From Daucus carota subsp. sativus (Eukaryota > Streptophyta > Magnoliopsida > Apiales > Apiaceae), in the NCBI RefSeq assembly GCF_001625215.2, contig NC_030387.2, positions 36,913,606 through 36,977,605 on the forward strand: a stretch of 64,000 bases of DNA, written 5' to 3'. A model generated the notes under the pieces. It saw only the letters and a program-made list of their open reading frames with translations, did no database searches and was not told the DNA's origin. Shown piece by piece: positions 21,966 to 34,900 of this stretch. The position numbers were made by a program, and so were the translations under genes. Position 1 is the stretch's first letter, and every line of letters begins with the position of its first letter.

Positions 21966-22282
21966 ATAGCAACTAAATCAAATGGGATAATAATGATTCA
22001 TTTAGAGTATGTAATACATATGATTTCATTATTTTGTATAACTATATATTTTTTAAATATATGGATCAAATAGTGTGATTACAAATAGATGGATGGTTAT
22101 TTAGAGAGACAACTTGAACTCCGCTCACGTATGGTTTATTGGTTTGGTTATGGTTTATTGTTCATTCCAAATATATATGTTTTGTTTGGCGGTACAAAAT
22201 AAAATCTCAAACTAATAGTTTAGACTTGAAGGTATGATTTCTTATTCCATTCTTCTACCGCTTGATGAACTAAACGACTCTT

Positions 22283-22795
22283 TTTTTCTTTTTTTTAAGG
22301 AAATTAACTTCATTAAATAAAGATTTATTACAAAGAGGTAGGCCAATCTTGTGCTAAAGCTTGACTGGCAACTAAGGAAAGAACCCCACCCCAAAGAGCA
22401 CTTACTTTGGCATGCAAAGCATAATTGACTAAATTATGAGCCACACCATTGGTGTTTCTCGGCCTAAATATAAAACCCTCGAAACCTATACTAGGCAGAA
22501 GATTGATAATACTTGACAAGAGGGGATCTAAGTCACTGAAATACCTCGGAAAGTTGTGTAGAGCAGCTATTGCATTTTAGCTATCAGACACTATACAAAA
22601 TTTGTTCCAGCCTTTACTAGTAGCCAAGATGACCCCTTCCTTGATTGAATTTAGCTCAGCCAACAACACATTAGCTATAAATGACATAAACTTAGTGGAT
22701 GAATCGAGAACCTTACCATCATGATCACGAGCCACCACGCCAGCTCCTCCAGAATTGTTACCAACTTAAGAAACTAGCATCGATGGTCTCCTCCA
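22283..22795 (-). pseudogene. Broken RNase H-like domain of LINE type
   Basis: The reverse strand from 22795 to 22328 translates to a plant LINE-type RNase H (RVT_3-like) domain: NNSGGAGVVARDHDGKVLD, then AELNSIKEGVILATSKGWNK, FCIVSDS, and further on RPRNTNGVAHNLVNYAL. There is a stop (TAG, about 22576-22578) between FCIVSDS and NAI and another just before NNSGG. A T-rich tract at 22283-22300 on the plus strand would be the poly-A side. These domains remove RNA from RNA-DNA hybrids during LINE retrotransposition. No reverse transcriptase part is present, so this is a 5'-truncated tail, or less likely a decayed host RNase H-like gene. Confidence 0.7.
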
Positions 22796-22799
22796 AATA

Positions 22800-23815
22800 A
22801 TGGTAACTAAATGACTCCTTAAAAATATATTTAAATATTTCAACATATTCAGATGTTTTGAGTTCAAGTTCGGTTTTATTCCAGAAATCAAATGATAATT
22901 TTAAATTATCCAATGATGGTTTGAAATTATTCTTTTTAATTGAAATTATTTAAAATTTATTAAAATCTGATGATAATAATATTGATGGATTGTTTTGGAA
23001 TTCACAAAATGATGAATTTTGTGAGATTATACTATGTATTTTAAAATATTCTTTGAAATTTTGAAGACTTGTGTTTAAATTCTAAAAACTCTTATCAACT
23101 TTGCCGCATTTATCAGATACTCGCATAAAACCAAAATCAAATATAATTAATTAAAATTCATTAATTATATAAAATTCACTAAAGTCCAAAGTCCGTGCTA
23201 AATATATCCTTTTTAAGTGTGACAGAGGCAGGATCTAACATTGTTTAAAGGATCCCGCAGGGGATCCCAAACCCACTTGCAGAAGGGCCTTTTTAATGTC
23301 AAGACAAACGACAATTGGACTTTAAAAACACTTCATTCCACTCTCACGCGGAAGCTCGCCTCCACTTAATATTTATCCAATTGAATCTGATAGTCTTTTT
23401 ATACTTTTTTTAAAATCGACTTACAAATAAATTTCATGCATTTTTTTATAAATGACTCATTTAATTTACAATCATCCAAAGAGACCAGAAATTTTTGTTT
23501 CCTCGTACAGAAAATGTATATTAAAAAAAGCGGTAATTAGAAATATATAATTGTAAATCAATTAACCAATACAAAATCGAGTTGCGGAATCCAGGATAAG
23601 GCCAGCATAGATCTCGAAAGTGAAAAATATTGGAATCTATGGCATTATGATCGGGGGCAGATCTAGTAAGAAGCATCGAGAATACGTATCTTTCTGAAAT
23701 TTTTTTTAACGTATTTTTACCATTCTAAATTTTACAAAATTATGTAAGTGTCTTCTGAAAATCTGAAAATATATAATTGCTTTTCAAAAATTTGTTTGGA
23801 AGAAAATATTTCTAA
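22800..23815. other. AT-rich spacer
   Basis: Contains fragments of the same 'TATTCAATTGGGATTTTAAA' family as the nested elements to the right (around 22880-23000 and 23130-23170) but without intact ends. No coding sequence seen. Confidence 0.4.
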
Positions 23816-23818
23816 GAA

Positions 23819-24745
23819 GGGTGTATTGGATTGAGATTTTAAAACATTTTTTTGCATTCATGAAATCTGAGGGTATTCGATTGGGATTGTTTGAAATCCA
23901 TTAAAATCTTGAGGTATTCAATTGGGATTTCAAATTATGCTACAAAATCCGGTGGTATTCAATTGAGATTTTAAATTATGTTTTAAAATCCGATAGTATT
24001 CAATTAGGAGGGGTGTATTGGATTGGGATTTTAAAGCATTTTTTTTTGCATTCATGAAATCCGAGGGTATTCGATTGGGATTGTTTGAAATCCATTAAAA
24101 TCCTGAGGTATTCAATTGGGATTTTAAATTATGCTACAAAATCTGGTGGTATTCAATTGGGATTTTAAATTATGCTTTAAAATCTGATGATATTCAATTG
24201 AGATTGTTTAAAATCCATTAAAATCTGATGGTATTCAAATGCTGATGAATTTTTTTCATTTCATAAAATGATGGATTTTGTGGCATTCTTCAGTGTATTT
24301 TAAGTTTTTTGAAATCCCATCAAATTCAATGGAATTTTGAAGCATTGTACCTAAATCCAATCAACTCTGCGACATTTCATCAAGAATCCGCACAAAATCA
24401 AAATCTCATACAATCCATTAAAATCTATAAGCTAAAAACAATGCATTAAAATCCCAATCGAATACACCCCCGTAGGATTGTTTAAAATCCATTAAAATCT
24501 GATGGTATTCAAATGCTGATGGATTTTTTTGCATTTCATAAAATGATGGATTTTGTGGCATTCTTGAAAGTATTTTAAGTTTTTTGAAATCCCATCAAAA
24601 TCAATGAGATTTTGAAGCATTGTGCTTAAATCCTATCAACTCCGCGATATTTTATCAGGAATCCGCACAAAATCAAAATCAGACACAATCCATTAAAATT
24701 CAAATACTAAAAACAATCTATTAAAATCCCAATCGAATACACCCC
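23819..24745. mobile_element. Inverted-repeat element (GGGTGTATTCGATTGGGATTT family) with a related element nested inside
   Basis: The outer copy runs from GGGTGTATTGGATTGAGATT (23819) to AATCCCAATCGAATACACCCC (ending 24745). A second copy with the same ends lies inside it at 24010-24470 and interrupts the outer sequence after TATTCAATT. Both are made of repeated 'GGTATTCAATTGGGATTTTAAATTATG' like blocks about 45-50 bp long. No protein is encoded. Candidate TAA/TTA flanks suggest PIF/Harbinger but are not clean. Confidence 0.7.
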
Positions 24746-24853
24746 TTTAAGTCCGTGTCTGGTTATGGCAAGTTAAATAATGAATACGGTGTAAAATAAT
24801 GGCTCCAGTATACGAGTACCAAAAAATCTGAGTCAGCCGATAGGAAAGACGTT

Positions 24854-24862
24854 AGTATATAA
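24854..24862 (+). promoter_or_regulatory. Candidate TATA box of cystathionine gamma-synthase
   Basis: AGTATATAATAAAT lies about 135 bp upstream of the ATG at 24992, followed by a CT-rich leader (CTCTCTCACACC) just before the start. Position and sequence fit a plant core promoter; no transcript evidence was available. Confidence 0.4.
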
Positions 24863-24991
24863 TAAATTTAAAATCAATTAGAACGCCAAGGGTTTCTACC
24901 AACCAAAAAAGAAGGCCGGCGGCGGTGGTCACTCACGGCGGCGCTCTCGATCTCCAGATCTCCCAACCTCTCTCACACCAACAAATCCGCG

Positions 24992-25994
24992 ATGGCCGTC
25001 TCTCTCTCCACTTGCTACGGCATGAGGGCATTTCCGTCATTTGAGTGCCGCTCAGATCCCGACTTTTCCGGCCCGGAAATCCCCACTTCCGACGGCAGAT
25101 CCAGATTCACCTCGAAGATCTCCAAATCTCACGGCTCTCTCGGTCTGTCTTCGTTGATATTGCGCTTCCCTCCCGACTTCGTTCGTCAATTGAGCAACAA
25201 AGCTCGCAGGAATTGCAGCAACATCGGTGTTGCGCAAGTCGTTGCTGCGTCTTGGTCGAACAATCAGCCTCCGAAATCCGTGGCCACTGACTCCGCCAAC
25301 GGAAGCGTCGTTGAAGAGATCGAGGTGGTTAATCCTCTCTCTTTCTTGTCCTCCGATGGGAGTCTCGCTATTCATGCCGGTTCGTTTACTAATTATTTAC
25401 ACATTAACACATTTATATTTATATTTATATAATATATTCTCCGATTATTATGTTTTGTCTTGTGTTTTTGTTATTATTAGATTAGATGATGATTAGATGT
25501 GTAGAGTTAAGTTTCGAAATGATTGATTCAGGTGAAAGGCTAGGCCGCGGCATTGTCACGGATGCAATAACTACTCCAGTAGTTAATACTTCTGCTTACT
25601 TCTTTAAAAAGACTTCTGATCTCCTCGACTTTAAGGTTTATTTCCTGATTATTGCTTACTAGTTTGCGGAGTTATGCACATTTTCTTTGTGTGTTGCTTG
25701 TTTTTAAGGTTGGTGATAGTAATTTGTTTTATCTTTATGATAGGAGAAAAGAAGTGTGAGCTTTGAATATGGGCGCTATGGGAATCCTACTACTGTGGTT
25801 GCAGAGGAGAAGATCAGGTCTCTCTTCGTTATAACTTCACTCCTCACCCTTCACTATTATTGTAAATGCAAAAATTGCTACAAGATGTCGATGGAACACT
25901 AGAGCTTAACTGCAAAGCTAAGCGCCTGTTCATCCAAGAGAAGCATAGTTCATGGAATCTCTGTTTCCACACACACACACACACACACACACAC

Positions 25995-26057
<63 letters not shown>

Positions 26058-29000
26058 CACACATAGGCAATTGTTCAAATACAAATTAAATTAGAGTACA
26101 AACTAAAACCTTAATCTAGGCCCTTGAATAAATCTAATCTAATGCCCCCCTAGAAATCACCTCACAATCAAAATAATCCTTCCCACACATGATCTCACAT
26201 AATCCCTTTAGTTTTTAATTTGATTTTTCCGTCAACCGGTGATCTTTTTTTTGAAATCTGACTTCATTGTATTTTCATCTCCCAACGATCAATTTTCATA
26301 CTGCATATGTTATATTTTGATGTGATTTAGTTTTTTTTAGTTTGTATTTGAGTAAGACCCTTTGTATATATGCATATGTATTTGTATAAAATAATGGTTA
26401 GTGATACTTTTAAAAATTTAGTAATATAATTATAAAAAACAAATGAGTTCATGTTGCCTCTAGTCGATAATAAACAATTTGTTTTCTTACTATATAAGAA
26501 ACTTAGAGATTTTCATCTTCTCCGTGACTCAAAGCCTTTGCCATTGTTGGGATGTTCTAATATTCTGTTGATCAAAACTATTGGTCATCTAGAAAGCATA
26601 GATTCTTTACTACTACAAACTTAGTATTTTGGGGATTCTTCTTAATTAATTAATAAAGTAGTTAGATGATTACATAATGACTTAATTGCCTTATAATGCA
26701 ATAGTTGTGTTATTAAGTATTATACCAGTTATGAAGAATAAACATGACTATATAGTTTAAATACACGTATCAATAGAAATCTGTATTATATATTTTTCAA
26801 TGTTTTAATATTTGCTGATCTTCTGTATCCCCCGTACTACCAACCCCTGCTACCCGTACTCATGCTTCTGATTAATTTTAGTAAAATTAAGCAAATCTTT
26901 TGTTAGTTGCTTAGCACTTTCTGCTTATCATTGCTTCCTCAAACAGTTTTGTAAATGGTGGGCTGTTTTTGAAGTGCAAACCCAACTTTGTGATCAAGCA
27001 AGCTTGTATGCTGTTTTAAACAATGCTCTTAACCTATTTCATCTAGTACATTTGCTTGCTTATAAGAAGTTTGTGGTCAGTGAGAGGCACATTTGCTGAA
27101 TGACATATGACTTACCATGTTTGCTCGATGATATCTTGCAGTGCACTGGAAGGGGCTGAATCAACCCTCTTAATGGCTTCTGGAATGTGTGCAAGTACTG
27201 CTTTGTTGTTGGCACTGGTCCCAGCTGGTGGGCATCTGGTGACTACCACTGATTGCTACCGGAAGACTCGGATTTTTATTGAAACAATACTTCCCAAGAT
27301 GGGTATCAAGGTAATTATTTCTTCGGCCAAAGGAGTGTGCATGCATTCAGTTTATGCACTGGAAGGGTCGAACAGATTCGGACATTATAATTTTTGTTTT
27401 TTGGGAAACAATACTTATACTTCTTGTCCATCTTTTGATGGTCTGCTATCACATGCAAGTAGCCAATTTAGAGAATTAATCATTCTCACATACATATTGC
27501 CCTGGTTTCGAATAGAGTTTTACTCGGTTTTTCTGCATTATTATATGTTTATTTCACAACACGTCAACACCTTAATTTATTAACAAAGCTAAACAATTTA
27601 TTTTTATTTGATTAGAACATGAGTTCAGACATAATCACCTTATTGCTTATTTGCAGTGTGCTATGAAATGAAGTAAATTTTGTAACAATATAGTGCATTC
27701 AAATTTATATTCTGTTACACATGTATTGTAACATAGGTAGTCATGCTTTAAATGTGCAATGCACAAAGGATTACAGAATTAATTAAACACATTAGCAAGT
27801 TATGTATTTTGCAGGAACTGCATATACAAGTTATGTATTTAGATACTGGCATTTGTCATTTACAGTTTTGGAAACATGCTGATTGAAAATTCTGAAATCC
27901 AGGCCACAGTTATTGACCCTGCGGACATGGAAGGCCTTGAAGCTGCTCTGGAGGAGAACAATGTCAGAAGACAGTAATCTGCTCATTAATTTCAATATTT
28001 TGCCAAGACATGATCTTTGTCAGAAATTGTAGTGATCATACTTGCCAGTTCAAAACGATGTAAACACTTCTGAATATAATATAGGTTACATTACTTTATT
28101 ATGCAGGTTAGTTTGTTCTTTACAGAGTCACCAACGAACCCATTCCTGAGATGTGTTGACATAGAGCTGGTGTCAAAAATGTGCCACAGTAAAGGAGCCC
28201 TTGTCTGTATAGATGGAACATTTGCCACCCCTCTGAATCAAAAAGCCCTTGCTCTAGGGGCAGATATTGTCCTGCATTCTGCGACAAAATTTATCGGAGG
28301 GCACAATGATGTATGATATATTTTGCCAATAACTTTAGCATTGATTAAATTTATGACATTGGACATGTGTTGTTAAAGCTTTACTATATGTCTTTATATT
28401 GTTTTTTCTGGTTCAGGTACTTGCAGGTTGTATTAGTGGTTCGATGGAGTTGATTTCTACTGTTCGTAATTTGCATCATATTCTTGGTGGTGCTTTAAAC
28501 CCGGTGTGTGCTACTTGACTTTAACTTGTCTCGTGCATAATAGTGTTTTTTTTTGCTTCAACCTTGCCAGTCAAACTGACAATAGCATGAGATGACTTTT
28601 CTTTTTCTTTTATCAGAATGCTGCTTATCTTATCCTTCGAGGTATGAAGACCCTGCATCTTCGTGTACAGCATCAAAATTCTACGGCCTTGAGGATGGCC
28701 GAAATTTTAGAGGCACATCCCAAGGTATAAAACACATCTTTATTGCATTCATCTTACTGCATTATATTTGATAATTTGTCTGGAAGGTGTTGTTGTTAAT
28801 AGACACCAATTTCCTTGTGAACAAGTCTATGGATAGCATATTGCATGAAGCAACTAGAATCAGTATTTTGCACTCATTTCCACTACGCCACACACACACA
28901 CACACAGTATCTATATCTAGATCTATATATATACATACATACATTTTTATATATAAATATTATATACATGTAGGTGCAGTTTTCTGGTTATTCACTATTC

Positions 29001-30427
29001 AGTTAACCTCAATTTCGTCCCATTCAACTTATTAGCTAATCTAGTCCCTTGGATATATTCTATCATACCTAATTATTAGGACAGAAAAAATGTGGGGGGA
29101 AAGTGTTTCTCCCAGGGCTAGAGAGTCCTCACTTTATATAAATTCTTATATCAATATTACAAGCTTAACTCTTCCCTGAAATACAGCTAAAGTTAAGATT
29201 TTCAGCCTTTACAGCAGCTGTTATACCCTAACTATGAAATGTAAATATTTACCCTCGTTATCAGCTAATACATATCCTGGCGAATGGTTGTAGTGTTGCA
29301 CAACTTGCACTATATGCTGATTTTCAGATGAAATTCACTTTTAATACTCTGTTATTATTTATTCGCAACTAATACATATACATTCTTCTAATTAGTTTTC
29401 AATAATGCATGAATAGGCAACCGGATATATTAGATAGTAAGGCTGTGCGGACTGGGATTGTGAGATTGAGGAAATATCATTGGCAAATAAGCCCTAATCT
29501 TTTAACTGAATTTTGGTGATATCATTTTCAGGTGAAGCGTGTCTATTATCCAGGTCTGAAAAGTCATCCAGAACATCATATCGCAGTCCGTCAAATGACT
29601 GGTTTTGGTGGTGTAGTCAGTTTTGAGGTTGGTTTGGTCATAAATTCAAAATGCAATTGGCTCACTTTTAATACATTCTGCCACATGCTGTATATATCTT
29701 TAATTGCCTGAATTCCGCATCCATATCATTTATTGTATAGGTTGATGGTGACTTACATACCACTGCGAAGTTCATTGACAATCTGAAAATTCCATACATT
29801 GCCCCTTCCTTTGGAGGATGCGAGAGCATTGTGGACCAGCCAGCAATCATGTCTTACTGGTTTGTATCGTATTTCATCACAATCTACCTAGTAATCATTA
29901 CATTTTGGATTTGTCTATTAGCAAAAGTTTATATAAAGTATAAACACATCTACAAATTTAGAAGTAAAAAGACTCAGATATATGCACGTATTACTGTTTT
30001 GTACTAATATACTATGCTTTGTAGTACAAAAGGCAAAATAATTTATTGTGATGATGCCTGGTCTGAAGAAACTCCCGTACATTGTATATTCGTTGCATTT
30101 GAATTCATCCGAAGTATGAACTAATTATGTATAATATGTTAAATATTTTAGTATCCACTAGCTTTGTGATTAAGGAGTCTCTTGGCATGATGTTCTCCTT
30201 GCATGGTTGAAGTCTCTTTGGAATAGGCCGCACATATTGAATAATGCTTTCTATTGTATCAAAATATGACCGAGACGCCTAATTGATTATATTTTGGAAA
30301 CAGGGATCTGAGTCAAGCAGACAGGGCCAAGTATGGGATCTTTGACAATTTGGTTCGGTTCAGCTTTGGTGTCGAAGATTTTGAAGATCTGAAGACTGAC
30401 ATTCTTCAGGCCCTAGAGGCCATATAG
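24992..30427 (+). CDS. CGS1: Plastid cystathionine gamma-synthase, 11 exons
   Basis: Exons: 24992-25379, 25532-25635, 25744-25817, 27142-27310, 27903-27962, 28107-28310, 28417-28503, 28617-28724, 29532-29627, 29741-29859, 30304-30427; product 510 residues. It joins O-phosphohomoserine and cysteine into cystathionine, the committed step of methionine synthesis, in plastids with pyridoxal phosphate. Residues 1-68 look like a Ser-rich transit peptide. The MTO1 region is residues 71-90. The catalytic core starts near [20 protein letters not shown]; the PLP lysine is K326 in [12 protein letters not shown]; the C-terminus ends [22 protein letters not shown]-like. It lacks the Ala-rich linker found after MTO1 in Arabidopsis, so it is shorter than that 563-residue protein. 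Exon 5 ends at an unusual donor (AAT|GTCAGA) chosen because it restores [10 protein letters not shown]. Intron 3 holds microsatellites and a MITE-like repeat. Confidence 0.96.
25202..25261 (+). promoter_or_regulatory. MTO1 nascent-peptide arrest region in exon 1 of CGS
   Basis: Codons 71-90 encode [20 protein letters not shown]. In Arabidopsis the matching MTO1 peptide stalls the ribosome when S-adenosylmethionine is high, and the CGS mRNA is then cut, giving feedback control of methionine synthesis. The [11 protein letters not shown] core and the Trp-Ser stall site (W88, S89) are kept. The changes are Ile to Val at 83 and Lys to Ser at 87 in AxWS. Conservation at amino-acid level in an otherwise diverged transit-peptide exon supports the same mechanism here. 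Confidence 0.88.
25971..26062. repeat. Compound microsatellite (CA)n-(TA)n-(CA)n
   Basis: Intron 3 of the CGS gene carries about 13 CA units, then about 29 TA units, then a short CA tract. Apparent frames of repeated Tyr-Ile or Thr-His across it are artefacts of the repeat. Confidence 0.95.
26066..26365. mobile_element. Possible MITE in CGS intron 3
   Basis: The left end GGCAATTGTTCAAATACAAA and the reverse of the right end GGGTCTTACTCAAATACAAA share the block TCAAATACAAA and a following AACTAAA. It is about 300 bp and non-coding, and sits directly against the microsatellite. The ends are not fully inverted and no target duplication is certain. Confidence 0.4.
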
Positions 30428-31737
30428 GCAATTAACATGCCCGTGTTTTTTTTTTTAATATTGAATTTCCAGAAATTGTTTCTGCATTATTTATGTTTTA
30501 ATGAAATTATTGACATGGAGTAACAGACAATTTGTTCCATTACTTCTCTAGCACATTCTGCACGGCGAACTCGCCCAGTACTCATCTAGTAGAACGTGTA
30601 ATATGCCTTGTTAATTGGAATCAAGAAGCCTTGGCACTAAACGAGAGTCTGATAAGAGATTTTAAGTGTTTAACACCATAAATGGGATGAGTGGGAGTTG
30701 ATATTTCTCTGAACTTGCATCATGCGTCTTGGAATGATTTGGAGTTTCCATGTAGTTTTTTGGATTGACAAGCAATTTTAACAGATGCGGTCCACTTTTC
30801 CACATAATCCTTGACTGATATATCTTGTTACAAGTGTTGAGGGTATATGCATCTTAATACTATACAGAGTAATTAGACACCCAAAAATGAAAACATTTTT
30901 TTCAATTTTCCTTTTTGATGCTCTCAAATATTTCGTTACTAGAGAACTCAGAACCATAAGAGCATCATTCATGACGAATACAAATGGGTGTTTGGCTTCT
31001 TATTTTAAACAACTAAGGACCTGGAAATTGGAATTCAAGAGCAGAGCCCTGATGCCAAAGAAAGAGAGTGGTGGAGGAAGTCCCAAGTCCTAATGACGTC
31101 TTAAAATAATTTCTCAAGACAATTTCCAAAACTAAAATTTAAGATTTTTAACATAAATGAAATTTGAAACACTTATTTTATGTTAAATAACAAATTGATG
31201 ATTCGATTAATTCTTTCGTGACTAATATTTTAAAATAATAAATTTTTAATCTTGATATTATAAATTAAATTCGAGACAATGATATGTGTTATCTTCTTAA
31301 TAATTAATTAATATCTTCTATTTCTTAATTAATGAGCTGACACGGACACGGTTATTTTTTTATAGTTAGTCGATTAGTATTAATATTATAAATGTCTCAA
31401 GATCTTAAATGACTTTATTGAATCCCAGTTCCTCAATTTTTGATGCATACTAAAAATTTGCATTTAAAACTCAAATTGAATACACCTATTTAAAGTATTG
31501 TTTTTATGCTAAAATTATGATATGATATATAGCCATATAGGTGATATAAATCACCTCCCTATCATTTAAAAAAAAAGGAAAGAAAAACCTCTTTATGGTC
31601 CACCAGATTTAAATGCCTTAAATAACACATTTATGGTCAAAATACATGACCACCTCCAACCCAATTTATACATCACAGCAAAGGACACAAATCTAGGTTT
31701 ATTTAGCCCAATTATTATTTCACCTAACAAGAATACA
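30428..31737. other. Intergenic spacer, CGS 3' flank
   Basis: Begins with the CGS 3' UTR (T-rich tract at 30448-30460). The rest is AT-rich with no recognised gene, repeat family or RNA. Confidence 0.45.
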
Positions 31738-31744
31738 TATAAAA
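31738..31744 (+). promoter_or_regulatory. Candidate TATA box of the beta-xylosidase gene
   Basis: TATAAAA about 220 bp upstream of the ATG at 31966, within ACATATAAAATC. This would give a leader of roughly 190 nt. Assigned by sequence and distance only. Confidence 0.35.
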
Positions 31745-31965
31745 TCATTTGCATAAATGCTGCATTAAAACGGTACTAGTATCCAAATTACAGAATCACA
31801 CCAGTTAACCAACAATATTAAACAACCACCACCTCTCAATTGTCTTCATTCTCAGGTCAATATTTTAATGATCCTATCTCTATTATGATTACACAAGTGG
31901 TGGACTACTTTAGTTACAAAACTCAAACTCAAAAATTCTAGCTAACAAACTCTAGTTCAGTTCAA

Positions 31966-34900
31966 ATGTCTCAATGGAACTTTCTCTTCAGTTCAATCAT
32001 CATCACATTCTTGTACTTCAATCTCAATCTTTTTCTCACAAATTCTGAAACAATTGTCAAAAATCTTGAATACCCATGTAAGCCTCCATATAATTCCTAC
32101 CCATTCTGTGATACTTCTCTGCCAATCACAACCAGGGCTCAATCTATAATTTCTCACTTGACTCTCCCTGAGAAAATCCAACAGCTTTGTAACAATGCCT
32201 CAGGGATTCCAAGGCTTGGAATCCCTGCTTATGAATGGTGGTCTGAGTCACTTCATGGGATTGCTACTAATGGACCTGGAATCACTTTTAATGGCACAAT
32301 TCAGGCTGCTACAAGTTTTCCTCAGGTTATTGTGACAGCCTCTGCTTTTAACAGGACTTTGTGGTACGCGATCGGGGCGGCTATAGGAGTGGAAGCTAGA
32401 GCAATGTACAATGTTGGCCAAGCTGGATTGACCTTTTGGGCACCTAATATTAACATTTTTAGGGACCCCAGATGGGGGAGAGGCCAGGAGACACCTGGAG
32501 AGGATCCGATGGTTGCGTCGGCTTTTGCTGTTGATTTTGTGAGAGGGTTCCAGAGGGAGAAGGCCAGTGGTGGTGGTGGAAATGTGAAGAGAGTTGTTAG
32601 GAAGAGAAGTTTGAGTGATGGTGATGATGATGGGAATGAGGGCTTGATGTTGTCTGCTTGTTGCAAACATATGATTGCTTATGATTTGGAGTTGTGGAAC
32701 AATTTTGCTAGATATAATTTCAATGCTGTGGTAAGTTTATCCTTTTCGATCTTTTATATATCATTCTTGATCATTTAATGTTGTTTGCTATGCTTGCGAA
32801 TTTTCAATATCCATTTTTTTTAAAAGTAGAGGCATGACAATTTAGAGGATATCTCTTTTGTGACCCCTATTTTGTTTGTAAAGAACAAGATAAAAAATGA
32901 GATTGAATGGTGCAGATGTATAAAGTTCAGTTTACTAATGGAATGAACTAGGATTCCCTCAATGTTAATTGTCTATGGGTTAACAGACGGAGTACTGTAG
33001 ATCAATACAGTGTTGAATAACAAGGAACATCCAAGTCTGGAGTTCTTGAATTTTGATAGAGCAATGTGTGTTTTGTAGGAGTTGTACTTAACTCTAATTT
33101 GTATAATCTCAGTTCAAATATAATTAGTACAGCGATGATCTTGTTTTGTGACAATCCACTCATGACAGCCTAGACTCAGATTTAGAGGTTTAAATATCTA
33201 ATCAGTAATCTGATACATATTAGTTAAACTTCCGTTTAAATTTGGACTGAAAACCACTTGGTACTAAAACACAATGATCTGCATTAGGAGTTTAGGACAA
33301 GTGTTCTGGACAGAATATTAAAATCTTCTTTCAGCTGAGGCCAAAGATTGACATTTTTGCATCAAATGCACCTATATATTTTCAGGTCACAGCGCAAGAT
33401 ATGCAGGACACATATCAACCACCATTCCAGAGCTGCATCCAACAAGGGAAAGCAAGCTGCTTAATGTGTTCGTACAATGCAGTAAACGGGATACCTGCAT
33501 GCGCAGATAAGGAATTATTGCAGAAAGCTCGGAATGATTGGGGTTTCGAGGGGTGATATTCCCACTAATCTTATAAAAAGTGTTAGAGATGGAAATTTCT
33601 GAAATTGGGTTGATCATAAACACTTACATTTCTTCCACAAAATGGCTTAAATGCAGATATATCACCTCTGACTGTGATGCTGTGGCCACAATATTTGAAT
33701 ATCAAAATTACACAAAAAGTCCTGAGGATGCAGTTGCCATTGCTCTTAAATCAGGTTTTAGTTTTAAATCTTCTTCTATATATTTTTGTTCAAAGACTGT
33801 TGCTTCCTAACATCTGCGTTATGAGTTTTTGACAGGAACGGATATTAATTGTGGAACATATATGCTATTTAACACCAAATCTGCCATAGAACAAGGAAAG
33901 GTGCAAGAAATGGACATAGATAAGGCTCTGCTTAATCTGTTTCTAGTTCAACTCCGACTTGGACTTTTTAATGGAGATCCTACTAAAGGTCCTTACGGAA
34001 AATTAGGACCAAAAGATGTCTGCAGCACAGAACACAAGACACTGGCACTTGAAGCAGCAAGACAGGGCATTGTGCTTTTAAAGAACAGAAATAAGTTTCT
34101 ACCTTTCAACAAGGATAGCATTTCTTCAATAGCTGTTATTGGTCCACTGGCAAATAATACAAGTAAAATGGGTGGTGGTTATACAGGTACAAACTTAAAC
34201 TTGTAGATTTGGTTCATTTATATGCCTTGGATATAGATCTATAGTTTTATGCAGTATATAGGAGTTAATTACTTCTGTGCTTAATGTCTTTTGGTCAATC
34301 TTAGGAAACCTAAAAATTGTTCCACCACATGTTTACAACATGTTTGAATATCTATTATAATATGTTTGTCTTTCCTCACTTTGTTTAGGTATTCCTTGTA
34401 GCCCAAAAAGCATTTTTGAGGGTCTCCAGGCATATGTAAAGAATGTAAATTACGCACCAGGATGCCTGGCAGTGTCTTGCGAATCCACTTCTGGTTTTGA
34501 GGAAGCTATTTCTATTGCTAAAGATGCTGATATTGTAGTCATTGTTGCTGGTTTGGATTTGTCCCAAGAAACTGAAGATCATGACAGATATAGTCTCCTT
34601 CTACCAGGTTTTCAGAGCAAGCTTATTACCACTATTGCAGCTATAAGTAAAAAGCCACTGGTTTTAGTCATAACCGGTGGTGGGCCTATTGACCTCTCAA
34701 TGGCCAACGGAGATGAAAGAATTGCCAGCATTCTGTGGATTGGTTACCCAGGAGAAGCCGGGGGCAATGCACTTGCAGAAATCATTTTTGGAGATTATAA
34801 TCCAGGTAGGTCGATATAATTGGTAGAAAGGATATTGAGGTAGACATATAACCTCAAAATTTTCCACAGTATTTTAACTTCTAGTCGATTTTTTTCTCTT

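Noticed and set aside
25844-26062. Tyr-Ile or Cys-Val repeat proteins in CGS intron 3
   Set aside because: Pure translation of CA/TA microsatellites inside an intron.
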